This document shows, one piece after another, positions 54,786 through 64,000 of a DNA stretch of 64,000 nt. Source of the DNA: Adiantum capillus-veneris (taxonomy: Eukaryota; Streptophyta; Polypodiopsida; Polypodiales; Pteridaceae); assembly GCA_014529385.2 (NCBI GenBank), contig CM043965.1, positions 66,645,690 through 66,709,689 of the forward strand. The letters are read 5' to 3'. The notes below the pieces were generated by a model. It made no database searches. It was given only the letters and a program-made list of their open reading frames with translations, and was not told the origin of the DNA. How positions within the stretch are numbered: position 1 is the stretch's first letter; every line of letters begins with the position of its first letter. A program made the translations under genes and the position numbers.

Positions 54786-55235
54786 TCATTCAGGTCTTTG
54801 TTCGGACAACCGAACTTTGAGGACAATTGGCTTGCCCCTCAGCATCACGGTGATGGTTCGGTTCCAAACGTGGAGAGTCACATCATTCTTGTCGTGCCAG
54901 GGCATGCCCAAGAGAATGTCGCAATTGCCCAACTTCATAATGTGGAAATCGGCTTTTCCTTGATAATCTTGTATAGTCACTGGAAGAGCACCAATGAGCG
55001 GTACCACTTTCTGAGTTTGCCCCGTGGCTAGCTCAGCTTCAATTTCTCCACCCTCTGCATCATAATCAAAGTGCATCTGCTTCAAAAATTCTGGATGTAT
55101 GAAGTTCTTTGTAGCTCCGGTGCCAAAGAAAATAAGGGCTTTCGAGCCGTTCACTTTGCCATATGCTCGACACAATTCATTTGTACTTTCAAGGCGTATG
55201 CCATAGATATCAGGAACTAGTCCAACAGCAGGTCT
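54786..55235 (-). pseudogene. LTR-E aspartic protease
   Basis: Reads GLVPDIYGI, LCRAYGKVNGSKALIFFGTGATKNFIH, then CDILLGMPWHDKN. The catalytic Asp of D-[ST]-G is Gly (FFGTG), a single-base change that would abolish activity. The LCRAYGKV segment matches Gypsy-D. A frame change near 55200 separates it from gag. Confidence 0.8.
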
Positions 55236-56428
55236 AGCCCTCTTAGCCGGAGGTGGGCCTAGGGATCTGTCTGTCGTGGGAGCAGAAGGTTGCTCTGAGG
55301 ATGTTGAGGCTTCTCTCAGGACATGTATTGAACGTATGCCCTGTTTGGAAACATTCGAAGCATCGACCTTCTTGTAACAAGGTCTCTCGTTGACGGTGTG
55401 TCAGACGATGCCGTTGAGGCTGATTTTCACGAGGTTCCCGAGAATTTGTTCGTTGTTGCTGGGAGTTCTGATTAGTGGTTGGAGTTGCTTCCATGGTAAA
55501 GTCCAACTTTCCTTTCATCATTTTGTAGCCGACCACGGCATGGTCCATAAGCTCTTGCATGGTTGAAACTTGCTTGGACAAACAATATTCCTGCAATGGT
55601 GATGGTAATCCAATGGTGTAGCGCTCGCACTGGTCCTCCAAGGGAATGAACTTAAAGAAGGACATCGGAAGGTAGACGTCGAGGAACCTTTGGTTATAGT
55701 CCTCCATGGTCTCTGTGGCAAGCATTTCAAGTTGCCCCATTCTGACCTAATCTGGACTTCGAATATAGAAGTCATGTAACTACGTGAAAAAACTGTCTTG
55801 AAAGCTTGCCAGGTCCTTGGAGCATGCAGTTGTGTCACGATTGAGCTCCACCATTGCATAGCATTATCTTTAAGAAATCCCGTTGCTCAAGAAATCTAGG
55901 ATTCTTCTGTATAGTTTCCCAAAGCATAGATGTTATCGAATTGCTGTAGGAACTGCAATGCTTTCTTCCGATCTTTCACCTCGGAAAAAGTGAAAAATTT
56001 GATTGTCGTGCCGCCATCCTTGAAATCTTTGGGTTGGTTAGGCGCATATCCTACGTACGGATAATAAGGGTATCCATATGGGCTCCAACCATTGTAGCTT
56101 GGTGGCGATGGCGGTGGTGGTGGGGGAGGTGGAGGCAATGGCTGTGGCAAGGCGGTTGCACTGGATCAAGGTCAAATGGCTACATCATATTCCTGAAGAC
56201 TCCCCCGATCAACACAGACGGCTGGGAAGGTTGCCAGTTGGAAGCCCTCGTACTTTCTGGTGCGAGAGGAGGAGGTACCATCTGTGGCATCAGAGGGGGT
56301 AACATGTAATTCAAAAATTGTTGAAAACTTTGAAGCATCGGAAGGTTCTGCTCAGGATGCCGCGAAAGAATGTTGTGAAGCTCGTCGAGACGAAACTCCA
56401 AATATTTTGTTGAATCCATGTACGCCAT
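55236..56428 (-). pseudogene. gag: LTR-E gag with one zinc knuckle
   Basis: Starts MAYMDSTKYLEFRLDEL at 56428. A Pro/Tyr-rich stretch (a run of prolines near 56130, then YGYPYYPYVGY) precedes the capsid domain: FFTFSEVKDRKKALQFLQQF, MQWWSSIVTQLHAPRTWQAF, ETMEDYNQRFLDVYLP. One CCHC knuckle CFECFQTGHTFNTC lies near 55370. Frame changes near 56165 and 55745 and a stop at 55896 disable it. Confidence 0.82.
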
Positions 56429-56636
56429 GTCTTGGGTTCTTTTGTGGCTTTATGCCCTGTAAGACAGAGCGATGAAGACGGAAGCGCGCCGATGCGCGAT
56501 GAAGTAAGGGTGGGAGTGGCTAATAAGTCCGTGGTCGGTACGCGAAGATACTTCAAATAAAATTTCAATAGTCTCTGGTTTGCTCTGTTTGCTCTTTTGT
56601 AGGACCGGTATGCTTTCAGAAAAGTACACGCCTGAT

Positions 56637-56648
56637 GCTCTGATACCA
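56637..56648 (-). promoter_or_regulatory. LTR-E primer-binding site
   Basis: Minus strand TGGTATCAGAGC, the initiator-Met tRNA type, next to the 5' LTR end at 56650. Confidence 0.9.
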
Positions 56649-56649
56649 C

Positions 56650-56742
56650 TATCACAAGACAGGCACCACGTGCCAACAGAAAATAACAGACTGAACAGAC
56701 TTTTAGCACTTCAATAACAACTGCACTGAAAGAGAGAGACGA
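56650..56742 (-). repeat. LTR-E 5' LTR, truncated
   Basis: Matches the first 93 bases of 53250-53890 (TATCACAAGACAGGCACC) and ends abruptly in the GAGAGAGACGA stretch, where non-TE sequence begins. Confidence 0.85.
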
Positions 56743-56743
56743 A

Positions 56744-56950
56744 CTTGGAATCAATTTCCTCAAATTTAAGGATCAAGGTACTCATGATGCTGCATGGGTA
56801 AACCAGGTCTTCTTCATCAACTATACGGATTTGCTAGCCTCTTACAAGCAGGCCGTGCAGCTCGACACCAGTGCCTCACCAGGGAATGTCATGTGCGCAT
56901 TGGTTGTGCAGCGTCCGTGCCCAGTGGACATGCTATACCTACTTCCATAG
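56744..56950 (+). other. Unrecognised coding-like segment, possible host exon
   Basis: A 68-codon open stretch ending in TAG (56948-56950) with protein-like composition (AAWVNQVFFINYTDLLASYK, later CALVVQRPCPVDMLYLLP). It begins exactly at the broken edge of LTR-E, and non-coding sequence follows. It may be the last exon of a host gene whose upstream part was lost when LTR-E truncated. I recognise no domain, and chance cannot be excluded. Confidence 0.35.
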
Positions 56951-58474
56951 CCAAACAGTGTCTACCCTAGGGTTTTAGTTGGGCAATTTTGTTAGCGTGT
57001 TTGCACGATTTGTTTGGGGGGTGGTGGGGATTTGCAATCTTATATTGAGTAGTGGTATGAGTAGAGACTTGGGTTGTACGGACACTTAGAGCATGATGCC
57101 AAAATGTGAGGCTTTCTAGGCTATTATCACGTGTGTTTGACCTTTGTGTGAGTATCTACAGTTTGTATATTCTTGCATATGGCCATCTCTATTTGTTGTT
57201 TGCTTACAAGCGTCTCATTTCAGCACACAGTTGGAAATTTGTTTTATCTACTGTAATATTTGAGACTCTTATGTTTCATTGTGCTCATAACTCTTACAAG
57301 AGGAGGTGGGGACTAATTAGTCACTCCCCTTTAGAGGGCGAGGGAGCAGAGGATTGATATTTGGTTCAGAGATATGATCTTTGGGGCCGACGAGCATTGT
57401 CTTACGGGTGAATGTCCACTGTCTTGCTGGCATCAGCCAGCAGATGCCCTTGCTGTCAGTTTTGGAGTTCGCCACTGTTGAGTCGTTTGTTGGCAAGTGA
57501 GAGATCACTATCGGTAGTTGCTTGCTTCACAATTTGAGAAACTCATAGTGGGGCCTTGGCGGGTAGGCGGGGACGGTGCATTTGGATCTATTAGGAGTAG
57601 TTGAAGGTTATTGTTGCAATCTTGTGCTAGGAAAAATGAAGTTTTGGAACATAACTTTGGTTTCATCTTCACTGGTATGCAGCATTGCAGCTAGTAATCA
57701 TGCTTTTGCTTCAGAGAATTTTCTGCATACCCGCTCAAAGCTCTAGTGCAAATGAACATGTGGAGTCTGTTAAGTCATCATCTCAAAGCAACAGTTGGAA
57801 GGATTGTTTACCTGAGAGTGGGATTTTGAGACTCGGTGCTTTTTTGTCTTGAGACATTGGGAAATGGGTGATCTGAATGCTGACCGCCAAAATGACTGCA
57901 GATATATATTGAAGATTTGTAGTTTCAGTTGTGGTAAATAAGTGGCCGTCCCACAACTAGCGGTGGCATACCTTTTTTAATTAGCAGAGAGTAATTCCAT
58001 AGAATGAATCTGGATAATTAAGCAGCCCATCATTTCCGCATAGAGTGTCTCTTCTGAAATTTGAGTCCAAACTGGTATAACCAGGTACCCTCAGTGCCAA
58101 GCAGCAGCAAGGGAGTGCATTGCAGAGCACAATGCACATCAGAGGGGGAGCTTCTCTAGTAGACAACTTTTTAAGCGTGAGACATACTGGTGCAGCTAAC
58201 ATCCTCAATGTCAATGGATGACCACAACTCCTCTATAGCTTGCACTTCCTTTGTGGGTGCATTTTCTGTCAATTAGCTGCTCAGGGAGGTCATTAATAAG
58301 TTCACATTTTTATTTACAGGGGTATCATCAAAGGAACTAAACTTTATAGATTGAATAGGAAGAGGGTACTTCACAATCATGGAAAATTTCATAGGTAATG
58401 GATTTCAATAATACCCCTCGAATACACGTGATATGTAGTTTTACATACAGTTGAATGATTGTCTTTGATCTCAC
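56951..58474. other. Intergenic or intronic sequence
   Basis: AT-rich, no TE motifs. Short frames only. An acceptor-like TTTTTATTTACAG occurs at about 58307-58320. Confidence 0.5.
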
Positions 58475-58495
58475 CGAAAGTGTGGACTTGATGTT

Positions 58496-58658
58496 ATTCT
58501 TTTTTTTTTTTTTTTTGGCAATCTGATGCGAAGCATCAGCTAGTTTTACGGGATTGCGCCCACACACCCACACCCGCATGTCACAGAAGCTGAACCATAG
58601 CGGGTGTGCTTAAAGCCCCTCGCCTTTACCGCTAGGCCAACTCCCCTTTGAGTTTCTG
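58496..58658 (-). mobile_element. SINE, tRNA-derived (family S1)
   Basis: A 163-bp element on the minus strand with a poly-A tail (T run from 58500 on the plus strand). It is flanked by a 21-bp duplication (58475-58495 and 58659-58679). It has a pol III A-box-like TTGGCCTAGCGG and a B-box-like GGTTCAGCTTC, and it ends in a hairpin CTGATGC-TTC-GCATCAG. The same family occurs at 62815. Confidence 0.88.
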
Positions 58659-58875
58659 CGAAAGTGTGGACTTGATGTTGTCCATCTTATATCACAAACT
58701 GAGAAATGCAAGGACCCTAACTGCTCCTTTAACTATGAGAAACACTCGAGATAAATTTGGGTATCTTTCATTGTCAAGGACTATCTCTTGCATTTTATAA
58801 CATGTAAACAAACATCTTTTTCAGTAAATTTTGAAGGTTTTTAACTGACTTGCTTTTCTTTTTGTCTCCTTGCAG

Positions 58876-59224
58876 CATATTGGATGCCAAGGTTCAACAG
58901 ATAAGTATAGGCATCCAAACAGCCTTAGAAGGTGCAGCAATGGCAGAAAAGAAGTGCAATGCCCTTGGTGCCGAGCTGGTTAAAGTGTTCCGGAATCTCG
59001 CAAGATCAAGCAAAGGAAAGTGCTTAAATGGCACTAGAGCAAGCGATGGTCGGCATTCGCGGTGTGCTGTGAGGCGCTCAAACATAGACACTAGCTTGAA
59101 AGGAAGAGGCTCTCCTGCCCAACATCCGAGGAGAGCTTGTCTCAAGTCATCTTTAGGAAGTCAGTATAAAGAAGGTAGAATTTTAAGGATGAACCGCTTG
59201 TGCAATACATTCCATTGGTGTTGA
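58876..59224 (+). other. Unrecognised coding-like terminal exon
   Basis: Preceded by a textbook acceptor (TTCTTTTTGTCTCCTTGCAG, 58856-58875). The frame ILDAKVQQISIGIQTALEG is open for 116 codons to TGA at 59222-59224. The first third looks helical (VQQISIGIQTALEGAAMAEK), while the rest is basic. Could be the 3' exon of a host gene; upstream exons would lie further left or have been displaced by TEs. No family recognised. Confidence 0.4.
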
Positions 59225-61794
59225 AATGTCAATTTCATGTTTTTGTCATGTACAAATCCACTTGTATACTCTAGATTGGTTGCTTTTTGTCATAGCTTAG
59301 CACGAGGCTGATAACCTTAGTAGAGATAATACTAGCCATTCAAGGGGTTTGGAAAAATGTGCTCCATTCTACTAGGCTAGTTAACTTATTTGTTGAGCCT
59401 AGAATTCCAGGCCAGCTTCACTGAGAAAAATGAAAAGAATGAAAAGGAAGAAGTCTATTGCTTGCCATAACCTCCCACAGTGCATGCAATACAGCTTCCT
59501 CTAAACAAGATTAAGGGTCACATTGGCATTCTATAATATAATTTTTTACTAGAACCTATATGAGGCCCTTAAATGAAAGGATCCATTTATCAACTAAAAT
59601 ACACGAGAACATTTCAATACATGCAAAAGTCAAATGTATGCCTATGTCCCTTCTTCACTAAGGCTTGTTTTAGAAAGCCAAAAAGCAATTTTATGATAGA
59701 TCCAAGGCATAGTAGATCTAGCCTAGAAGCTGGACCAGCTTTATCTTTGGTAAAATGATAGATAGTGTAGACACTCAAAAATGCATACAAGTTGTTACGA
59801 TTTTGAAGTTTTTGGGCAAAAATCACAATGCCATTACCTGGGCAACTGCATGTTTCCACATGGGAAACATGTATTATGGATAGAAACTTGTGCTTCACAT
59901 TGGCAAGCCTAAAAGAAAGTCCAAACACCAATGTCTACCAAAGCTATGCGGATAATTATGGCTTTGTAATCGTTTCGGTCAAATCTTATATATATGAGGA
60001 ACTATTAAATATCATGGAATGTATGTACTGTGCAACATGCCAAAGCAAGCATATGTATGGACTCTAATTTTTATTTTAGAAAGAGTATGATCATAGCATA
60101 CATGTACCAAAGCTAGGATAAAAGACTTAGTCATGACCATATGATGTATTAGATCTCTTAGAATGAAGCAAAACATTCATGATACTTGTATTAAGCTAGT
60201 TTTTAAATGCAACATATGTAAGCTATCAAAATAACCTTTTTTTTTGTGTATACATTTGCATGGTGAAGCTTGTCTATAGGTTGCATCATGGTCATGAAAG
60301 AGCATTTACAACCAATGCCACATGATCATAAGCAATAGTGTACAAAAAAAATAATTAAAAACAATCATTACAATTGAGCCTCTATTACCACTAGCAACAC
60401 TTAAACTTAGTGCAAAGCTGGAATACTTCAAAGTCTCAAAGCACATAATAAAATTGTGTAAGGCATTCTCAAAACCGTCACAATCGGGGTCATGCGGCAT
60501 GCAATTTGCATCGTCCATCAATAGGAGTTTCTTGAGCGGAATCCTATCGTGCAGTCGTCGTATATGCAACACGTCAGCACTCAATACGTTCACCTGCCTC
60601 CTCCAATGTTGTCAATGATTGCATGGCAACTCAGCGCTCAGAATAATCGCATGGTTGCTCCAACAATTGCACACCAACTCAATGCAGGTAATTTTGCTCT
60701 ATGCCCGCTTAGCAAAACATATTGCCTACATACTTTGACTTACTAGTCCCACTCCCCCCGACTGTGACAATTGGGAAAGGACAATGCGCTGGTCGCCAAT
60801 GGGTCGCTATTTTTTACGGGGAAAGGACACTTACCGTCCATTCCCTACCCCTTCACAATCCACAATGGGGTTCAACAAATTTGTTCAAAGCATAGTGAAA
60901 TTTTTTCTAATTTTCATAAATTCTTGGCTAGCAAATCATACAATTGCTATGGTACAAGATTCCCACATCATGCGCCTAATGCTAGGTTTCTTGTAAGGTG
61001 ACATTTACAAAAATCAAGTTTCTAAATATCTATGTTAAACTACACCTAAGATTCCACATGAGGAAGATTCACTCAGCACCTTTGTATAAAGGTTACCTGG
61101 TTGCAAGCTCTCTTTGACTCAACCCCTTGTTTGTCTTTGGTTCCCTCAAGGTTTTAGAAAACTTTCAAATTTATGGTGTTCGCAAAACATGTTTTTTTTT
61201 TTGGAGAATATTCTTGTATATGATGAAAGCTTCATTGAGAATCTTTTTCAAAAAGTGAACAGAGTCTTTGGGTTGGCATACTAGTTTTCCAGTACTTAGG
61301 TTATGAGGGCATCAGTGTTTGAGAAAGATGTGTCTGAGCTTAATATCGTGCCATTTTCAATTTCAAAAATGCCCATTGAGGGCAAGGGGGAAAAGGAGAA
61401 ATTCCGCCCCAAAATAGAGAAAAATAGTGTAAAAACTTGAAAAAGTAACCTAACTTTTTAGAATTTCCTCTCGGTAAATTCAAGGAAAGGAATTTTGTAT
61501 GTTTGGAAAAATGATTTCTCCCGAACACTAGAGGGCATATACACATCAACTACCCTAGTTTGAATATTACTAGTATTAGATGATCATACCTTACTATTTT
61601 CAAAAGTTCATTGGACAAATATGGGAGTTGCTCATTGGTTATTAAAGTGTTGTTTTGTACATTCACTTTTCTTCATACGCCTTTGCGTGCTCTCAACCGT
61701 TTACAAATGTCAATTTGCTCATACGAGCTACATTTGCACTTAAGAACAAAGATGTTATACACTTAGGAAAATGTCCAAACATTGTGACAGAAAC
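59225..61794. other. AT-rich sequence without recognised genes
   Basis: Frames are at most 105 codons, unsupported on either strand. No LTR, LINE or TIR signature is visible. Several T and A runs (60238, 61190). Confidence 0.5.
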
Positions 61795-61804
61795 ACCAAG
61801 ACTC

Positions 61805-62185
61805 GTCCCCAAAGAGTTGGTCTAACGGTACGGCTTTGGCCTCTCAACCTACGGGTTGTGGGTTCAAATACCCCGTTAGGTCACACTCTAGAGGGACACC
61901 TTGTGCTCACCTGGTATTCACATTGCTAGGGCTCTTGCCCTTGGACAATCAAGTGCATCCTCCTCCTGGGGTGGGTCACCCGAGGAGGAGGTTCCTAGCT
62001 CGTTGCTACGAGTTCTCTTCGTCGTTCTTAGCACGTGGTGCATCAATTAGGTGGCCATGGTGATTCCTACGCGTGGCTCTTGCCCATGGTATGTAGCCCT
62101 TACACCCGACCATGTAACATGGCTAATATTTGGAAGGGATAAGCACCTCCCCTTGTGGGTCCTCTAGTGTGTCGGAAAAAAAGGG
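61805..62185 (+). mobile_element. SINE, tRNA-derived (family S2)
   Basis: A 381-bp insertion flanked by ACCAAGACTC (61795-61804 and 62186-62195). The head has an A-box-like TTGGTCTAACGG and a B-box-like GGGTTCAAATACCC about 40 bases apart, as in tRNA-derived SINEs. The tail ends GGAAAAAAAGGG. No protein. Confidence 0.8.
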
Positions 62186-62494
62186 ACCAAGACTCACATA
62201 TCATAATACATGGTCCAAATGATACTTAAATTGTTCTTAAATAACTTTCAAAGTTCCCTTTCAATATTATCATAAGTTGCCCCCTAATTTAAATGTAGAG
62301 AAAATTATACATACAACCCAGTTTTACTCCTCCCTATTTTACACACAATACCTGATATAATTCCATACATTTTGAAAGTCCATCTTCTTTGAGATATTGA
62401 CATCTTATATGTTCATCTAAGTCTATATTTACATGTCCAATCCTATATCTTCGATATGTTTTTTAGAGTTGAATCTTTCTTATTGCTCCTATTG

Positions 62495-62545
62495 CCCCCC
62501 CCCCCCCCCCCCCCCCCCCCCCGGCGCCCCCCCAAAACAAAAAAA

Positions 62546-62579
<34 letters not shown>
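62495..62579. repeat. Poly-C and (CT)n tract
   Basis: About 28 consecutive C (62495-62522), a short A-rich spacer, then about 15 CT units (62550-62579). Confidence 0.95.
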
Positions 62580-62581
<2 letters not shown>

Positions 62582-62814
62582 ACTCGACCCCCTTCCTTAT
62601 GTTTAAGTTTAGAAGAGAAACTATGGGACCCTACACCCCACTTCTATGCTTTTCTAAAACCTCTCCTCTCTTGAACTTACATCATACAATAAGTTCCAAT
62701 GGTCAATTTCTCGAGGGGAAAATCAAGATAGGATTAACAATGGGGAGGATGAGAACCTCCAATGCAATTTGTGGACTCAATAAGAAGATTAAACATAAGA
62801 TGTGATTGTGGCCA

Positions 62815-62929
62815 GTCAAGGGGAGTTGGCCTAGTGGTAAGGTGAGGGGCTCTAAGCGCACCCACAATGGGCGCAATCCCATAAAACTAGTCGAAACGGA
62901 ACTTCGACGACTATTTAAACAAAAAACAA
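62815..62929 (+). mobile_element. SINE, family S1, internally deleted
   Basis: A 115-bp relative of the 58496 SINE: GGGGAGTTGGCCTAGTGGTA at the head, GGGCGCAATCCCATAAAACT in the body, and a terminal hairpin GTCGAAACGGAACTTCGAC before an A-rich tail. The flanks at 62800-62814 and 62930-62944 are a 15-bp duplication with one mismatch. About 45 bases including the B-box region are missing. Confidence 0.85.
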
Positions 62930-62944
62930 ATGTAATTGTGGCCA

Positions 62945-63303
62945 ATGTGCACCCCCATAACTTGAATGAAAAACCTTACACTTTGAAAGTTAGCCTTTGT
63001 GAAGACGTCTCACGAACTTTTGAGTTTTGTAGCCAATGTTGGTCCACGTTGAGCTTCAATATAGGTTTTGAAAGTTGTCGACTGTGCCTCCTTTGTCCAC
63101 CATTTGAAAATCCCTTAAGAGTTGGGAGGTTTAAAAAATATCTATATCTATACTACTACTGTATTTCTCTCTATATCAGCATTATATTTATCTATATGCA
63201 TTCTATAACGGCAAAGGGAGTGGAGTCCCTTTTACACGTGTCAAAGTCTGCAAGACGAAGGCTAAATTCCAAAAGTGAGGGGAAAGTGAATCAATGACAC
63301 GTG

Positions 63304-63342
<39 letters not shown>

Positions 63343-64000
63343 ATAGCAAGCATGCTTATAGACCAGTGCCTCATTTTTGCAACACGTGTCCATTTAACAG
63401 AACGATCTCACTTGCATCAAGTATGCTAACACATCACGGTTTCAATTTTGTAGTTCCATTTAAATTTAGCAAAAGTTTAAACAAATTCTGCTTGAAACAC
63501 CTGCAAAGATAACAAGGTGAAAACTGAAGCTTCGCTTCACGTTGGCCTGCCATTATAACGAACAATAAATCAACAACATACATTTTATGGCGCATTGAAA
63601 AGGAACATTACTTGGGTCAACAATGACATAGTATGTTTTTGCCATTAAAGCAATTGATCCCATCAGGAGTGTTTACAAGGCTCCAAGTGAGACACAAAAA
63701 CAGTTGTGATGTGAGCAACCATGAAAGCTGTAGAATGGGATTTTGCTGGAGCTCATTCATGAGAGGTGGTATACAAGTGGTGGTGAGGTTTGGGGGGCAA
63801 TCTAAGCAAGATATGTTATTGCAATGTCCAGGAGCTACATCGACAAGCAATGTGATAACTGAATTAGCTACTGGAGAATATAATAACCCTGAATGGATCG
63901 ACATATTGTTGTTCTATCCCAAAGATTTGACACGTACAAGAGATCTAGATCATACAATGAACCAAATCATGCATGATACGAAGACCTCCATCTTTGACAT
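62945..64000. other. AT-rich sequence without recognised genes
   Basis: A (GA)n tract lies at 63306-63338. The longest frames (163 codons at 62806-63297, 95 codons on the minus strand at 63617-63904) show no recognisable domain; the former begins inside a SINE. Confidence 0.5.

Larger units (their letters stand above)
53250..56742 (-). mobile_element. LTR-E: gag-protease LTR element without pol
   Basis: Minus-oriented element: 3' LTR 53250-53890, interior 53891-56649, 5' LTR from 56650 truncated at about 56742. The primer site, gag, zinc knuckle and protease are present. The 900 bases between protease and 3' LTR hold only a tandem repeat, with no RT or integrase. Gag and protease are of the Gypsy-D lineage, so it is probably a non-autonomous partner of such elements. 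Confidence 0.82.

Noticed and set aside
60771-61001. 76-codon frame with protein-like composition
   Set aside because: No domain, no splice or start context, and an overlapping frame of equal length on the same strand.
61810-61890. tRNA gene
   Set aside because: A- and B-box-like sequences are present, but acceptor and anticodon stems do not pair, and a flanked A-rich tail shows it is a SINE head.
63617-63904. Cys/Pro-containing minus-strand frame of 95 codons
   Set aside because: No recognisable family, no supporting exon signals, and it runs close to the window edge.

Overview
This is plant nuclear DNA made almost entirely of transposable elements nested inside one another. The evidence is Ty3/gypsy chromovirus pol genes with C-terminal chromodomains, LTRs followed by TGGTATCAGAGC primer-binding sites (plant initiator-Met tRNA type), L1-like LINEs whose ORF1 has a CCHC knuckle, a zf-BED/DUF659 hAT transposase with spliceosomal introns, and tRNA-derived SINEs. 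The density, age and (GA)n content suggest a large, repeat-rich land-plant genome. A fern or another non-flowering lineage would fit, but the sequence does not settle this. No bacterial genes, rRNA or CRISPR arrays are visible.

Layout. 1-15640: a decayed chromovirus (Gypsy-1, + strand) whose 5' LTR lies left of the window. A hAT element (1329-4999) splits its protease, and that hAT carries a 256-bp MITE in its own transposase. A gag-protease-only LTR element (NA-LTR-2, 5641-12045) splits its RT and carries a 735-bp MITE. 15646-46312: pieces of one LINE (LINE-B, - strand) pulled apart by LTR-F (18974-25231), LTR-G (25577-29457) and chromovirus Gypsy-D (30057-43663). A second LINE family (16420-18973) also sits here. 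The 3' LTR of Gypsy-D holds LINE-A (36441-43313), almost complete and of the same family as LINE-B. 46313-51965: a third gypsy element (Gypsy-C), broken by an LTR fragment and a solo LTR. 52949-56742: an LTR fragment (H) and the gag-protease element LTR-E. 56743-64000: AT-rich, TE-poor flank with three SINEs, simple repeats and two unrecognised coding-like segments that may be the ends of host genes.

Target-site duplications, empty sites in sister copies and reading-frame continuity across insertions give a relative order of events. Every autonomous-type element is disabled by stops, frameshifts or insertions. The elements share cis-signals: a conserved LTR block around a polyadenylation-like signal in ten LTR copies, and a covarying hairpin just before the polypurine tract in four elements. 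The most novel pattern is a set of hAT-like elements with related terminal inverted repeats, each packed with its own version of a GNNACG subterminal motif (GTACG, GAAACG, GGAACG, GGGACG).
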